From the NCBI GenBank assembly GCA_937139495.1, contig CAKZQC010000047.1, positions 89,741 through 153,740 on the forward strand: DNA of 64,000 nucleotides. The letters run 5' to 3'. The number at the start of each line of letters is the position of its first letter. Position 1 is the first letter of the stretch. This DNA is from an uncultured Saprospiraceae bacterium (lineage in GTDB: Bacteria; Bacteroidota; Bacteroidia; Chitinophagales; Saprospiraceae). Below, piece by piece: positions 24,928 to 33,970 of this stretch. A program made the translations under genes and the position numbers. The notes below the pieces were generated by a model. That model ran no database searches, was not told the origin of the DNA, and worked only from the letters and a program-made list of their open reading frames with translations.

Positions 24928-27900
24928 ATGACTATGCCTACATCTTTAAACCATTCTTCAAAAAATAATCTAGTCTTTTTTAGATATTTCATATTAGCTT
25001 GTTTAGCAATTTTATTGCTATCGCCTGCTACCTTGTCGGCACAAGACGACCCCGATAATCCTACGGATATTGTACCAACCAATCCAGATGATTTTTATGA
25101 TTATATGGAAGTGGTAATGCTCCAGATTAAGCGTCAAGAGTCGGAAGATATCATGGACGAGATCAAAGACAGACAAAAAGCGAACAAGTTTACGCCCGAA
25201 GTTTATACAGGAGTAGCAGAGCTATTGACCGCTATGAATGAACGTAAGATGAAGCGTTTCAACTTCTATCGACACGTTTTGAAATCTATGTTTGTTTTTT
25301 CGGAAGATCCAGGATTGGCTAGCCAGCACTTTAGCGATTGGATTGCTATTTCCAAAAAAATATTGGCAGACCAAGAAGAAGGAAAAACCACGAAATATGA
25401 ATCCTACCTCTCTTTTTCGGAGAACTTCTGGCGTACAGGTAATCTTTATGATGTATCGAAAGGGAGTCATAAATGGCGCTCTAGCTCCAAGGTATTCGAC
25501 ATGAAATACGACAATAGTATCTTGTCGATGGAATATACCAATATTACATTGATGTGTACCAGTGGCAAAGATTCGCTAACGATTAGTGAAGTTTCAGGTG
25601 TTTATTATCCATTGCAGCAGCTGTTCCGAGGTAAAAAAGCAAGAGTCAACTGGACGGCTAGTGGTGCAAAAGATGCTTATGCCCTTATTGATGATTTTCT
25701 GGTTTACACTCGAAATATGAGTTATACCGCAACCAATGCCGTATTGCATTATAATTCTATATTCAAGCAGCCCGTGGAGGGCAAACTGAAGGATAGAGCA
25801 ATACGTAGAGATAATGATGATTTGGCTTATCCTAAATTTGAATCCAATTCTAGAACCATTGAGATGAAAGATATTGGAGAGGGGGTAAGTTATGTTGGTG
25901 GTTTCTTGATGTCAGGAGGCAAGGTAAAAGGATATGGTGATAAAAAAGGGTTGTCCACCATCTATATTACCAACAACAAAAAACAGGAGGTCATGAAAGT
26001 AGAAGCCGCTAGTTTTGATATTGTGAAAGGCGAGCGTGTCCTTTCCGACAATGCCAAGATTACGCTTTATATTCATCACGAAGATGGCAGCTTAGATTCT
26101 ATTTATCACCCTAGTACACGATTTAATTATAGTATTCTCAATCGTAGATTGGAAGTAGATCGTAGTGATGCTCGTATTGCTAAAGTTCCTTTTACGAACT
26201 CCATGACACAAATGGACATGAACGTATCGGGGATCAAGTGGTCTATTGATACCGACCAGATTGAGCTAGGTGACAATAAACAAAATATGAGCATGGCATC
26301 GGAGAACCACTTTGATGAGGAACTCTACGAAAAGTATCACAATATTATATCGACCAACCCTATTATCAAGTTTTCGGTGTATTCGCAGAAGCTGCAAGAA
26401 TCCATCGAGGAAAGTGAAGGCGGCTGGGATCCAGAGGAAGTTCTTACTGACCCTGACGAGATGACCAATGCCGATGTTGCAGATTATTGGGCAACAGAAG
26501 GTGTGCAAGACGAAGGTGTAGTAGCGGAGGAAACCACTATAGAAGAAATGCGGATGTTGGTAGAATTAGGCATCTTACAACCTGAAGATACTCTACCAAA
26601 GTCCGCTACACCTGAAGTAACTACTCCAGATTCCGACGAGCCAGCAACAGCAGCAGAAGAAGACCCGCTCAAAAATTTAAATTTGGTAGATTATGGTCCT
26701 AGAAAAATTGATGCTAATGTATTGGCGACACTATTGGATAAGCGCATGGAGCTACTCTATGTGTTGACTCCACAAGAGATAGAAAAGGCATCTACTCGAC
26801 CTAGTTTCATGATTGTTTCCAACAATAACACTTATCGACAGTTTGCCAAAAACTACCCCATTCGCTACAAGTTTGGAGCGATTGATGTCAATAAAATAAC
26901 GTCTGTTTTTCCTGATCCTGATATCGATATTAGTACAGCTCTACCTCTCTATATGGAGATGGTCAAAGATGGGTTTATCTTTTATGACAAAACTACTAAT
27001 GTAGTGACACTGCGAGAAAAACTATTCCATTATTCTGCCTCTGTCAATACAAAAAATTTAGATCATGATTTTGATAAAATTAAGATTGAATCTATCCCTA
27101 CTACACGAGGAAAAAAAGAACACAACTCCAATGCTGTTCTGGACTTGAAGAAAGGCGAAGTAGAAACCTACGGCGTTCAGAAGTTTGTCCTTTCAGATTC
27201 GCAGAATGTCATCGCTAGTCCATTTAAGGGCGAAGTAACGATGAAAGGTGGTCGTGACATGGATTTTGATGGCACCATGTCGGGTGGATTCTGTACGTTT
27301 ACAGGAGAGGATTTTCATTTCAAATATGATATTTTTCATGTAGAAATGGACTCCATCAACTTCCTGGATATGTACATCTACAAACGTGCTAGACATGCAG
27401 AAGATGCTGGATATATGGCAAATCGTCCCAAGAAAGAGCGAGCGATTGACCCGATGACAGAGAAACCTACTCAAGAAAGAGAAGCCATAAAAAGTGTAAT
27501 AGAAGGTGGTGCAGGTGTCTTGTTAATAGATGTCCCGAGCAATAAATCGGGACGTTCGGCAAGTGACCCTATGTTCCCTTCTTTTGAAGCAACTAAAGGT
27601 TCTAGAGTCTATTATGATCGCCGCAATCGTTTGGGCGAAAACGTTTATCCCAGAGAATCTTTTTATTATGAAATAGAGCCATTTATATTGAATGGCATGG
27701 ATAAATTGGAGCCAGAGCAATTGGTGTTTGATGGTAAGCTTTATGCAGGCAATATATTTGAACCCATCAACGAAAAATTGAGTGTGATGTACCATGATTT
27801 GTCTCTAGGTTTCGAGACAGAAACACGTGGTAACGACCCTAACCCAATCTATATACGAGATGATTATAGAGGAAAAGGTGTATTCAAGGGGACTATTGGA

Positions 27901-30090
27901 GTTTCTAATGAAGGACTCCTTGGTAGTGGTCGCCTCAATTTCTTGGGAGCTAGAATCGAGTCGGAATATATTGAGTTTTTGCCTGAGCAGTTTTTGGCAC
28001 AAAACGTAGATAGTTTCAATCTAGTAGAAGACAATATTGATGGCGTAGAATTTCCGAAAGTAGTCGGCGAAAAAGTATTGATTGATTGGGCACCTTATAG
28101 TGATAGTATGCACATCGAATCTTCTATTGTAGAAGGCGCCCCTTTCCAGTTTTTTGACAGTACCGACTTTAGCTTAGAAGGAGCATTGACCCTTACCCCC
28201 AAAGGGTTGTTGGGTAGAGGTACTTTTGATTGGTATGGTGCTACACTAGAGTCCAACCCTGGTGGTGACTTTTCGTTTGGCAAACGCAGAATAGAATCGG
28301 AGTCTAGTAGTGTTATTATCAAGACAACAGGCGATTTAGGTTTTGCTTTTGAGAATGAAAATGTACATGCAGTTGTTGACTTTGATAAACAAACGGGCGA
28401 TTTTGCAGCCTTGGAAGCAGATTTGAGTACCGACCTGCCCTATAATAGTTACGAGACCACACTCGATCAGTTTCACTGGAATATGGAAACCAACCACTTG
28501 TTTATGGATGCACAAGATGGCAAAACGGGTTTCTTTTTGGCAACTGAACAAGCTCATGATTCGCTCCTGTTTGAAGGAAAAAAAGCAGATTATGACCTCA
28601 ATACAGGTTTGCTCAAGATAGATGGGGTAGAAAAAATACGTGTTGCTGATGCTTTTATTTACCCTAAAGATGAGCATATCGAAATAGAAAAAGCGGCACA
28701 CATGCGTACGCTCGAAGATTCTAAAATTGTCTGCGACACCATTAATCAAAATCACGTTATTCAGCGTGCTACTATCAATGTATTGAGCCGTTCGGAATAC
28801 AAAGCAGATGGATTTTTGGAGTTCAATATCGCTGGAAAAGAGCAAGAAATACGTTTTGCTGATGTACACGTTAAGCAAGGTCAAGCAGGCGAGTTTATTA
28901 CGGAAGGAAAAGGTACCGTAGCCGATAGTATGGATTTCAACTTGGATCAACGTACTAAGTTTAGAGGAGATGTAACGTTGTCTGCCGATTCTAAGAACCT
29001 AAACTTTGCAGGATATGCCAAGATTAGTTCTTCTGTTATTCCTGATCCACAATGGTTTACCATTGATTCGAAAGTAGATAAAAAAGATGTTTCGATTGTA
29101 TATGAAACGCCTACAAATCCTGACGGACAAAATATGTATGTTGGTCTGTTTTTGGACTTGGATTCGATGCACGTCTATCCTTCTATCTTGGCTCCAAAGA
29201 AAAACCCAACTGACAGAAGTATCTTCCAGACGACGGGCGTACTGAAGTACAATAGCCAAAAAGATATGTACTTGTTTGGAGACTCGGCTAGAGTACTAGG
29301 CGATGCAGAAGCTGGCAAAATACTAACCGTGGACGAAGGTACTGCTAAAGTAGTAGCAGAAGGACGCTTTGATTTCGACAAAGGTTTTGCTCGTGTTGGT
29401 CCTACTGTCAAAGTAGATGCCGTAGGCGACTTTTCGTTTTTCTTGAACAAAGAGAGTGATTTCTTATTCAAAACTACGATGAATTTTGATTTTTATTTGC
29501 CGACTGTATTACGTGATTTGATTGTGACGGATTTGCAGAGTGCCGAAGAATTGATTGACAAAGTAATGTACACTTCCATCAAAAATCAAGACCTACACCG
29601 TCATATGAAAAACTATGTGACTGATGATAAGAAATTTGATAAAATGTGGAAAAAAGTAAAAGAAGATGAGCGTTTGCAATTGCCAGCAGATTTTGCACAT
29701 ACTTTCTTTTTTATCAATAATCCATTGGTTTGGTCAAAGAAAACAGAAACATTTGTAACCAAAGAAAGACGCTTGCAGTTAGGCTCAATTGGCGGAAAGC
29801 ACATTGGTCAAATCCTAAAAGGACACATTGAGATAATGAATGACCCATCGAAAGGCGATGTACTGACATTCTACTTTATTTCGCCACAAGGCGACTGGTA
29901 TTACTTCTCGTATCAAGCAGGTTTCCTCAAGACGATTTCTAGTAATCCTGACTATACAAATGCGATTTCTGGATTGAAGAAAAAAGATCGTCGTGTCAAA
30001 ACTGAAAATGGTCAATATATCGAAATTATTATCGGTAGCCCATCAGAGTATTCTAGCTTCAAGAACAAAGCTTCTGCGGCATTTGACTAA
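24928..30090 (+). CDS. Very large secreted protein, unknown function
   Basis: The 1720-residue product begins with a signal peptide (hydrophobic core at about residues 27-40, cleavage near LSAQDD) and is otherwise soluble. I recognise no catalytic domain. Much of it looks beta-rich, with loosely repeated strands; two stretches near residues 980-1000 and 1085-1110 are alike (NEGLLGSGRLNFLGARIES and PKGLLGRGTFDWYGATLES), indicating internal duplication. An acidic Glu/Thr/Pro-rich linker lies at about 510-590. The layout suggests a periplasmic or surface beta-solenoid, but there is no recognisable C-terminal type IX sorting domain. A strong terminator follows. Confidence 0.8.
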   Translation: MTMPTSLNHSSKNNLVFFRYFILACLAILLLSPATLSAQDDPDNPTDIVPTNPDDFYDYMEVVMLQIKRQESEDIMDEIKDRQKANKFTPEVYTGVAELLTAMNERKMKRFNFYRHVLKSMFVFSEDPGLASQHFSDWIAISKKILADQEEGKTTKYESYLSFSENFWRTGNLYDVSKGSHKWRSSSKVFDMKYDNSILSMEYTNITLMCTSGKDSLTISEVSGVYYPLQQLFRGKKARVNWTASGAKDAYALIDDFLVYTRNMSYTATNAVLHYNSIFKQPVEGKLKDRAIRRDNDDLAYPKFESNSRTIEMKDIGEGVSYVGGFLMSGGKVKGYGDKKGLSTIYITNNKKQEVMKVEAASFDIVKGERVLSDNAKITLYIHHEDGSLDSIYHPSTRFNYSILNRRLEVDRSDARIAKVPFTNSMTQMDMNVSGIKWSIDTDQIELGDNKQNMSMASENHFDEELYEKYHNIISTNPIIKFSVYSQKLQESIEESEGGWDPEEVLTDPDEMTNADVADYWATEGVQDEGVVAEETTIEEMRMLVELGILQPEDTLPKSATPEVTTPDSDEPATAAEEDPLKNLNLVDYGPRKIDANVLATLLDKRMELLYVLTPQEIEKASTRPSFMIVSNNNTYRQFAKNYPIRYKFGAIDVNKITSVFPDPDIDISTALPLYMEMVKDGFIFYDKTTNVVTLREKLFHYSASVNTKNLDHDFDKIKIESIPTTRGKKEHNSNAVLDLKKGEVETYGVQKFVLSDSQNVIASPFKGEVTMKGGRDMDFDGTMSGGFCTFTGEDFHFKYDIFHVEMDSINFLDMYIYKRARHAEDAGYMANRPKKERAIDPMTEKPTQEREAIKSVIEGGAGVLLIDVPSNKSGRSASDPMFPSFEATKGSRVYYDRRNRLGENVYPRESFYYEIEPFILNGMDKLEPEQLVFDGKLYAGNIFEPINEKLSVMYHDLSLGFETETRGNDPNPIYIRDDYRGKGVFKGTIGVSNEGLLGSGRLNFLGARIESEYIEFLPEQFLAQNVDSFNLVEDNIDGVEFPKVVGEKVLIDWAPYSDSMHIESSIVEGAPFQFFDSTDFSLEGALTLTPKGLLGRGTFDWYGATLESNPGGDFSFGKRRIESESSSVIIKTTGDLGFAFENENVHAVVDFDKQTGDFAALEADLSTDLPYNSYETTLDQFHWNMETNHLFMDAQDGKTGFFLATEQAHDSLLFEGKKADYDLNTGLLKIDGVEKIRVADAFIYPKDEHIEIEKAAHMRTLEDSKIVCDTINQNHVIQRATINVLSRSEYKADGFLEFNIAGKEQEIRFADVHVKQGQAGEFITEGKGTVADSMDFNLDQRTKFRGDVTLSADSKNLNFAGYAKISSSVIPDPQWFTIDSKVDKKDVSIVYETPTNPDGQNMYVGLFLDLDSMHVYPSILAPKKNPTDRSIFQTTGVLKYNSQKDMYLFGDSARVLGDAEAGKILTVDEGTAKVVAEGRFDFDKGFARVGPTVKVDAVGDFSFFLNKESDFLFKTTMNFDFYLPTVLRDLIVTDLQSAEELIDKVMYTSIKNQDLHRHMKNYVTDDKKFDKMWKKVKEDERLQLPADFAHTFFFINNPLVWSKKTETFVTKERRLQLGSIGGKHIGQILKGHIEIMNDPSKGDVLTFYFISPQGDWYYFSYQAGFLKTISSNPDYTNAISGLKKKDRRVKTENGQYIEIIIGSPSEYSSFKNKASAAFD

Positions 30091-30119
30091 GAGTCCTAAA
30101 TACAAAAAAAATTATTCAG

Positions 30120-30157
30120 AGTAGGAATATCCATTGGGGTGTTCCTACTTTTTTTTG
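30120..30157 (+). terminator. Terminator after the 1720-residue protein gene
   Basis: AGTAGGAA and TTCCTACT, with an inner ATCC/GGGGT pairing, are followed by eight T. It lies 30 bases after the stop. Confidence 0.88.
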
Positions 30158-30230
30158 GTAGTTTAGCAATCGAAATGGCAATTGTTAATTTTTTATGCAA
30201 ATAGAAACAGTAGGATTGCAAAAGAAGGAG

Positions 30231-30238
30231 TATCTTTG
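30231..30238 (+). promoter_or_regulatory. Possible -7 element before the DUF4199 gene
   Basis: TATCTTTG matches TAnnTTTG, 22 bases before the start codon of the gene at 30261. The -33 element is not clear. Confidence 0.45.
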
Positions 30239-30260
30239 GGAGCTAAAACACAAAAACTAG

Positions 30261-30839
30261 ATGAATAAGACAACACGAATAGGATTTTTGGGCGGATTTT
30301 TGGCGATCTTCCTCATTACTATCTTTTATTTGACTCGCCCTCAAATGTTAGTCGAAGGTTATACATGGCTCAAACAATTGGTGTTCTTAGGAGCGATTAT
30401 TTATGGTTTGGCACAGATGCGCGAAAACAGCGTACAAGCTCCTAATATCAAAGCATTGGCAGCTAGCCAAAAAGAAGCCAAACCAACAGACCACAGCAAG
30501 GATTTTGTAGGATTTACAGAACTATTGGCTAATGGTGTCAAGATTTACTTAATAGGTTATTTCCTTACCTTTTTGTATATTTATTTGCTGTTCAATTTTA
30601 TTGATACCGACTTGGTTGAGTTGGTCAAAGACCACACCGTTCGACTCAATATTCAGCTCAAAGACCCTAAAATTTCGGCTCTGCGATTTGAAGAACAATT
30701 GGCAGAATTGAGAAAACAAGACTTTTCGCCTCGTCTAACTGATTTGATTAGTGTGATGGGCATGGTCGAGATTATTTTAGGCTTCCTGATGTCGTTTATC
30801 GTTGCCTTATTTTTGCGTAGAGAACAACCGACAGCCTAA
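30261..30839 (+). CDS. DUF4199 domain membrane protein
   Basis: The 192-residue protein has the four-helix layout of DUF4199, a family largely confined to Bacteroidota: two helices at the N-terminus, one near residues 90-115, an extracytoplasmic or cytoplasmic charged segment, and a last helix near 165-185. It is followed by a second DUF4199-like gene and a GT2 glycosyltransferase, an order I associate with Bacteroidota genomes. The biochemical function of DUF4199 is not known. Confidence 0.8.
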   Translation: MNKTTRIGFLGGFLAIFLITIFYLTRPQMLVEGYTWLKQLVFLGAIIYGLAQMRENSVQAPNIKALAASQKEAKPTDHSKDFVGFTELLANGVKIYLIGYFLTFLYIYLLFNFIDTDLVELVKDHTVRLNIQLKDPKISALRFEEQLAELRKQDFSPRLTDLISVMGMVEIILGFLMSFIVALFLRREQPTA

Positions 30840-30888
30840 TTTATGTAACGCTTGTTTTCTATTATATATTCAATCACAAAAAACAGTC

Positions 30889-31473
30889 ATGAAAAATATA
30901 AAAACCTACCTTTTGTATGGTGCTACTGGAGGTGCTTGCTATCTATTTGGTCGCCTCTTTTTATTCAAAATTGATGCAGAATATACCTCGTTACCCGATT
31001 GGTTATTTCGTATTGTTATGGTCGTATTTGTCTCCTTGGTTATTACGCACCAGAAGCGAAAAAACAACGGACTTATCAACGTAAAAGAAGGCATTATAGC
31101 AGGGAGTTTCACCACCCTATTTTTAGCCCTAAGCCTGTCGGCAGCTACTTGGGTACATTGCCAATGGGTCAACCCAAACTACATAGAAGGTTACAAAACT
31201 GCCTACAGAGATTTGCATTATCCTCGCATGATTGGGAAGTATGTCAAAGACCATGCAAAGGAGAATGCAACACAGGCAGAACGAGACGAGTTGGCAATAG
31301 AAGCCAAACCAATTGTAGAACAAGGATTGGCAAAAAACATGAAAGAGAATGTCGCTTTTCTGTTCACCACAATGGGGCAAGTCATTGTTACACTTTTGTA
31401 CTCTTTCTTTTGGGGACTGGCTATTACCTTTACGGTAGCTATGTTGAGTCGCAAAGTGCTTGAAACCAAATAA
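30889..31473 (+). CDS. DUF4199-like membrane protein
   Basis: The 194-residue protein shares the helix spacing of the preceding DUF4199 protein: helices near residues 8-25, 35-52, 68-85 and 165-185, with a charged segment (about 95-155) between the last two. I start it at the ATG at 30889 because upstream in-frame codons overlap the previous gene and encode a polar, unhelpful stretch, while this Met is followed directly by the first helix. The GT2 gene starts 30 bases later, so a three-gene operon is likely. Confidence 0.75.
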   Translation: MKNIKTYLLYGATGGACYLFGRLFLFKIDAEYTSLPDWLFRIVMVVFVSLVITHQKRKNNGLINVKEGIIAGSFTTLFLALSLSAATWVHCQWVNPNYIEGYKTAYRDLHYPRMIGKYVKDHAKENATQAERDELAIEAKPIVEQGLAKNMKENVAFLFTTMGQVIVTLLYSFFWGLAITFTVAMLSRKVLETK

Positions 31474-31503
31474 AATTATTACCCATTTGCAAAAAAAATA
31501 GCC

Positions 31504-32499
31504 ATGAACTTAGATATATCTGTTGTTATTCCATTGCTCAATGAAGCGGAATCTTTGCCTGAACTATCTGCATGGATAGACCGTGTATTGACACAACACC
31601 AATTGAGTTACGAAATTGTCTATGTAGATGATGGAAGTACCGATAATTCTTGGGAAGTCATTCAGCAATTATCCGCTCAGAATTCGGCTATCAAAGCCAT
31701 CAAATTTCGTAAAAATTATGGCAAATCTGCTGGGTTGAGTGTCGGTTTTGCTGCCGCTACGGGCAATGTCGTCTTTACGATGGATGCCGACTTGCAGGAT
31801 TCGCCCGACGAGCTGCCCGAAATGTACCGCATGGTGATAGAAGACGATTATGATTTGGTATCGGGTTGGAAACAAAAACGCTTTGATTCGTTTATCAAAA
31901 ACAACACCTCCAAAATCTATAATTTTGTCACCCGCAAGATGTCGGGCATCAATCTCAATGGATTTAATTGTGGACTAAAAGCCTACAAAAACACCGTTGT
32001 CAAAAACATAGAAGTTTATGGCGAGATGCACCGCTACTTGCCTGTAATAGCTAACAATGCAGGGTTTTCCAAAATTGGTCAAAAAGTAGTAAAACACCAA
32101 GCTCGTAAGCATGGCGAAAGTAAGTTTGGCTCCGCTCGGTTTATACGTGGTCCACTCGACTTGTTATCCATTATGTTTGTCGGTCGATTCGGCAAACGCC
32201 CCATGCACCTCTTTGGTTTGTGGGGAGGTATTTTGTTTGTGCTTGGTTTTTTCTCTGCCATTATGATTGGTGTTAGCAAACTTTATTACCTCAATATATT
32301 GAACCAATCCGCTCCTCTAGTCACTGAGTCACCTTATTTTTATATTGCGTTGACCTGCATGATGATGGGAACGCAGCTCTTTTTGGCTGGTTTCTTGGCG
32401 GAGCTTGTTGCTCGCAACAATCCTCGACGCAATAGTTACGGAATAGAAACAGATATTGGATTGGAGGAAGACAATCACTTTAAAGAAAAATATACCTAA
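31504..32499 (+). CDS. GT2 glycosyltransferase, DPM1/GtrB-like
   Basis: The 331-residue protein has an N-terminal GT-A domain: VVIPLLNEAESLPEL, the nucleotide-sugar Asp in YVDDGSTDNSW, and the metal-binding DADLQDSPDELPEM. It continues with FNCGLKAY and a C-terminal pair of membrane helices (about 235-260 and 280-305). This is the layout of GtrB/ArnC-like enzymes that move a sugar from a nucleotide donor onto polyprenyl phosphate at the inner membrane. Acceptor and sugar are unknown. It ends the DUF4199 operon; its stop codon touches a copy of the AGAGCGTG repeat. Confidence 0.92.
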   Translation: MNLDISVVIPLLNEAESLPELSAWIDRVLTQHQLSYEIVYVDDGSTDNSWEVIQQLSAQNSAIKAIKFRKNYGKSAGLSVGFAAATGNVVFTMDADLQDSPDELPEMYRMVIEDDYDLVSGWKQKRFDSFIKNNTSKIYNFVTRKMSGINLNGFNCGLKAYKNTVVKNIEVYGEMHRYLPVIANNAGFSKIGQKVVKHQARKHGESKFGSARFIRGPLDLLSIMFVGRFGKRPMHLFGLWGGILFVLGFFSAIMIGVSKLYYLNILNQSAPLVTESPYFYIALTCMMMGTQLFLAGFLAELVARNNPRRNSYGIETDIGLEEDNHFKEKYT

Positions 32500-32518
32500 G
32501 AGCGTGTCTAAAATTATA
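32497..32518 (+). repeat. Dispersed AGAGCGTG repeat
   Basis: AGAGCGTGTCTAAAATTATA (32499-32518), preceded by TA of the glycosyltransferase stop codon, is identical over 20 bases to the copy at 57277-57296. Confidence 0.8.
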
Positions 32519-32807
32519 GTTTTTGATAATTTGTGTCCCCATGTTCGTTGGGATAAGTGATGGGATTTTTTTGTTCGATGAATGCAACGAACCTTTTAGG
32601 ATAAGTATCCTGTGGATAATTAGTGAAATGAACTACTAGTGGGCTTTTCATTATTCCATAACCTTAGCCTGTCTTCCAACCTGAAGTTGGAATCAAGACA
32701 AACGAGCGTAGGGGCTATGATACGCAATAAAAAAACCACCTTATCCAACAACTTTATGACCTTCTCCTTTGTAGTTTGTTAGATTAGATCTGCTAAAAAT
32801 AACTGCT
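32500..32807. other. Intergenic region rich in small hairpins
   Basis: These 308 bases hold no gene. They contain the AGAGCGTG repeat at their start, a GTTCG/CGAAC hairpin near 32573-32592, a perfect AGGATA/TATCCT hairpin at 32598-32611, a consensus DnaA box at 32611-32619 and a TTCCAAC/GTTGGAA hairpin at 32674-32692. The stretch GATGAATGCAAC at 32577 recurs inverted near 9850-9870. It could be the remains of a mobile element. Confidence 0.55.
32611..32619 (-). promoter_or_regulatory. Consensus DnaA box
   Basis: TGTGGATAA is the complement of the strict DnaA box TTATCCACA. It is single, and one such match per 64 kb is close to chance, so an origin is not implied. Confidence 0.25.
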
Positions 32808-33881
32808 ATGAAATTGAAAACTGGATTACAAATATTTGGTGGCATCACCGTTATTTTTACGCTATTGCCTTTTATTGCCATTGATTATTGGTGGATACGG
32901 GTATTTGATTTTCCGCATTTTCAATTGACGATATTGACGTTGATTGCCTTGGTGGCTTACCTTGTTCGGTTTGACCTCAAAAACCGTAAAGATTATATTT
33001 TCATGGTGGTTTTGGTCAGTTGTTTTATCTATCAGCTGGCAAAAATATATCCTTATACGCCACTTGCCCAACTAGAAGTACAAGATAGTAGCAGCAATGG
33101 AAGCCCTCCAAAAATTTCTATTTATACTGCCAATGTATTGCAATCCAATAGCAATCGAGAAAAAGTACGCCACGCCATCAAGCACGTAAAGGCAGATATA
33201 CTGCTGTTTACGGAAACTGATAAGGCTTGGAAAAAATCTATAGAGGAAGCGACTGCCAAGGATTACAAATACAAAATAGGCATGCCACTAGCCAACACTT
33301 ATGGCATGCTGTTGTATTCCAAGTTTCCGCTCATCAACCCAGCCGTCAAATTCCTTATTGAAGATAGTATTCCTTCTATTCACACTTTGTTTGTATTGCC
33401 GACAGGAGATACGATTCAGTTGTATGCTATTCACCCCAGTCCGCCGATGCCACAACACAATCCCAGCTCAACGGATAGAGATGCCGAGTTGATGAAAATT
33501 GCCAAAACAACCCTAAAATCTAACTATCCTGTCTTGGTTATTGGAGATTTTAATGATGTCGCTTGGTCAGAATCAACCGAAAATTTTCAGGAAGTTAGCC
33601 GATTGTTAGATCCTCGCAAAGGGCGTGGCTTTTATAATACCTATCATGCCGATTACTTCTTTATGCGATGGCCTTTGGATCATATTTTTGTGTCCGCTGC
33701 TTTTAGAGTAACCGAAATCCGACGAGAAAAATCCATTGATTCGGATCACTTTCCTATTTTCGCCAATTTTACTTTTGAGCCCAACAAGGCAACAGAGCAG
33801 CTTGCTCCTGCTCCTACCCAAGGAGATTTGGAACAGGCAGACAAGCAGATAGAAAGCGAAATAGAGGCAGACAAACAATAG
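32808..33881 (+). CDS. Membrane-anchored EEP-family phosphoesterase
   Basis: The 357-residue protein has three N-terminal membrane segments (about 7-27, 35-55, 63-80) and an endonuclease/exonuclease/phosphatase domain facing outward. Catalytic pieces are YTANVLQSN (Asn), LLFTETD (Glu), YAIHPSPPM (His), IGDFNDVAWS (Asp and Asn), LDHIFVS and SDHFPIFANF (Asp-His). The family cleaves phosphodiesters in DNA, RNA, lipids or inositol phosphates; the membrane-anchored form common in Bacteroidota has no agreed substrate. The tail is rich in Gln, Glu and Lys. A bidirectional terminator lies between it and accC. Confidence 0.9.
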   Translation: MKLKTGLQIFGGITVIFTLLPFIAIDYWWIRVFDFPHFQLTILTLIALVAYLVRFDLKNRKDYIFMVVLVSCFIYQLAKIYPYTPLAQLEVQDSSSNGSPPKISIYTANVLQSNSNREKVRHAIKHVKADILLFTETDKAWKKSIEEATAKDYKYKIGMPLANTYGMLLYSKFPLINPAVKFLIEDSIPSIHTLFVLPTGDTIQLYAIHPSPPMPQHNPSSTDRDAELMKIAKTTLKSNYPVLVIGDFNDVAWSESTENFQEVSRLLDPRKGRGFYNTYHADYFFMRWPLDHIFVSAAFRVTEIRREKSIDSDHFPIFANFTFEPNKATEQLAPAPTQGDLEQADKQIESEIEADKQ

Positions 33882-33902
33882 CACCTATTGCCCATAAAAA
33901 AA

Positions 33903-33939
33903 GGGAGCAACTTCATTTATAAAAAATGATGTTGCTCCC
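33903..33939. terminator. Bidirectional terminator between EEP gene and accC
   Basis: GGGAGCAAC pairs with GTTGCTCCC, with an inner CAT/ATG. Runs of A before the stem and T-rich sequence after it allow it to work for both converging genes; on the minus strand seven T follow the stem. Confidence 0.88.
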
Positions 33940-33970
33940 TACTCTATTTTTTGACGCTAGTCTCTAATAA

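Noticed and set aside
28336..28950. 204-codon open frame on the minus strand
   Set aside because: It is antisense to the large secreted-protein gene and has no recognisable motif; long shadow frames are expected opposite such a long gene.
32611..32619. Replication origin suggested by a consensus DnaA box
   Set aside because: Only one strict box is present, with no box cluster, AT-rich unwinding region or dnaA/dnaN neighbours.
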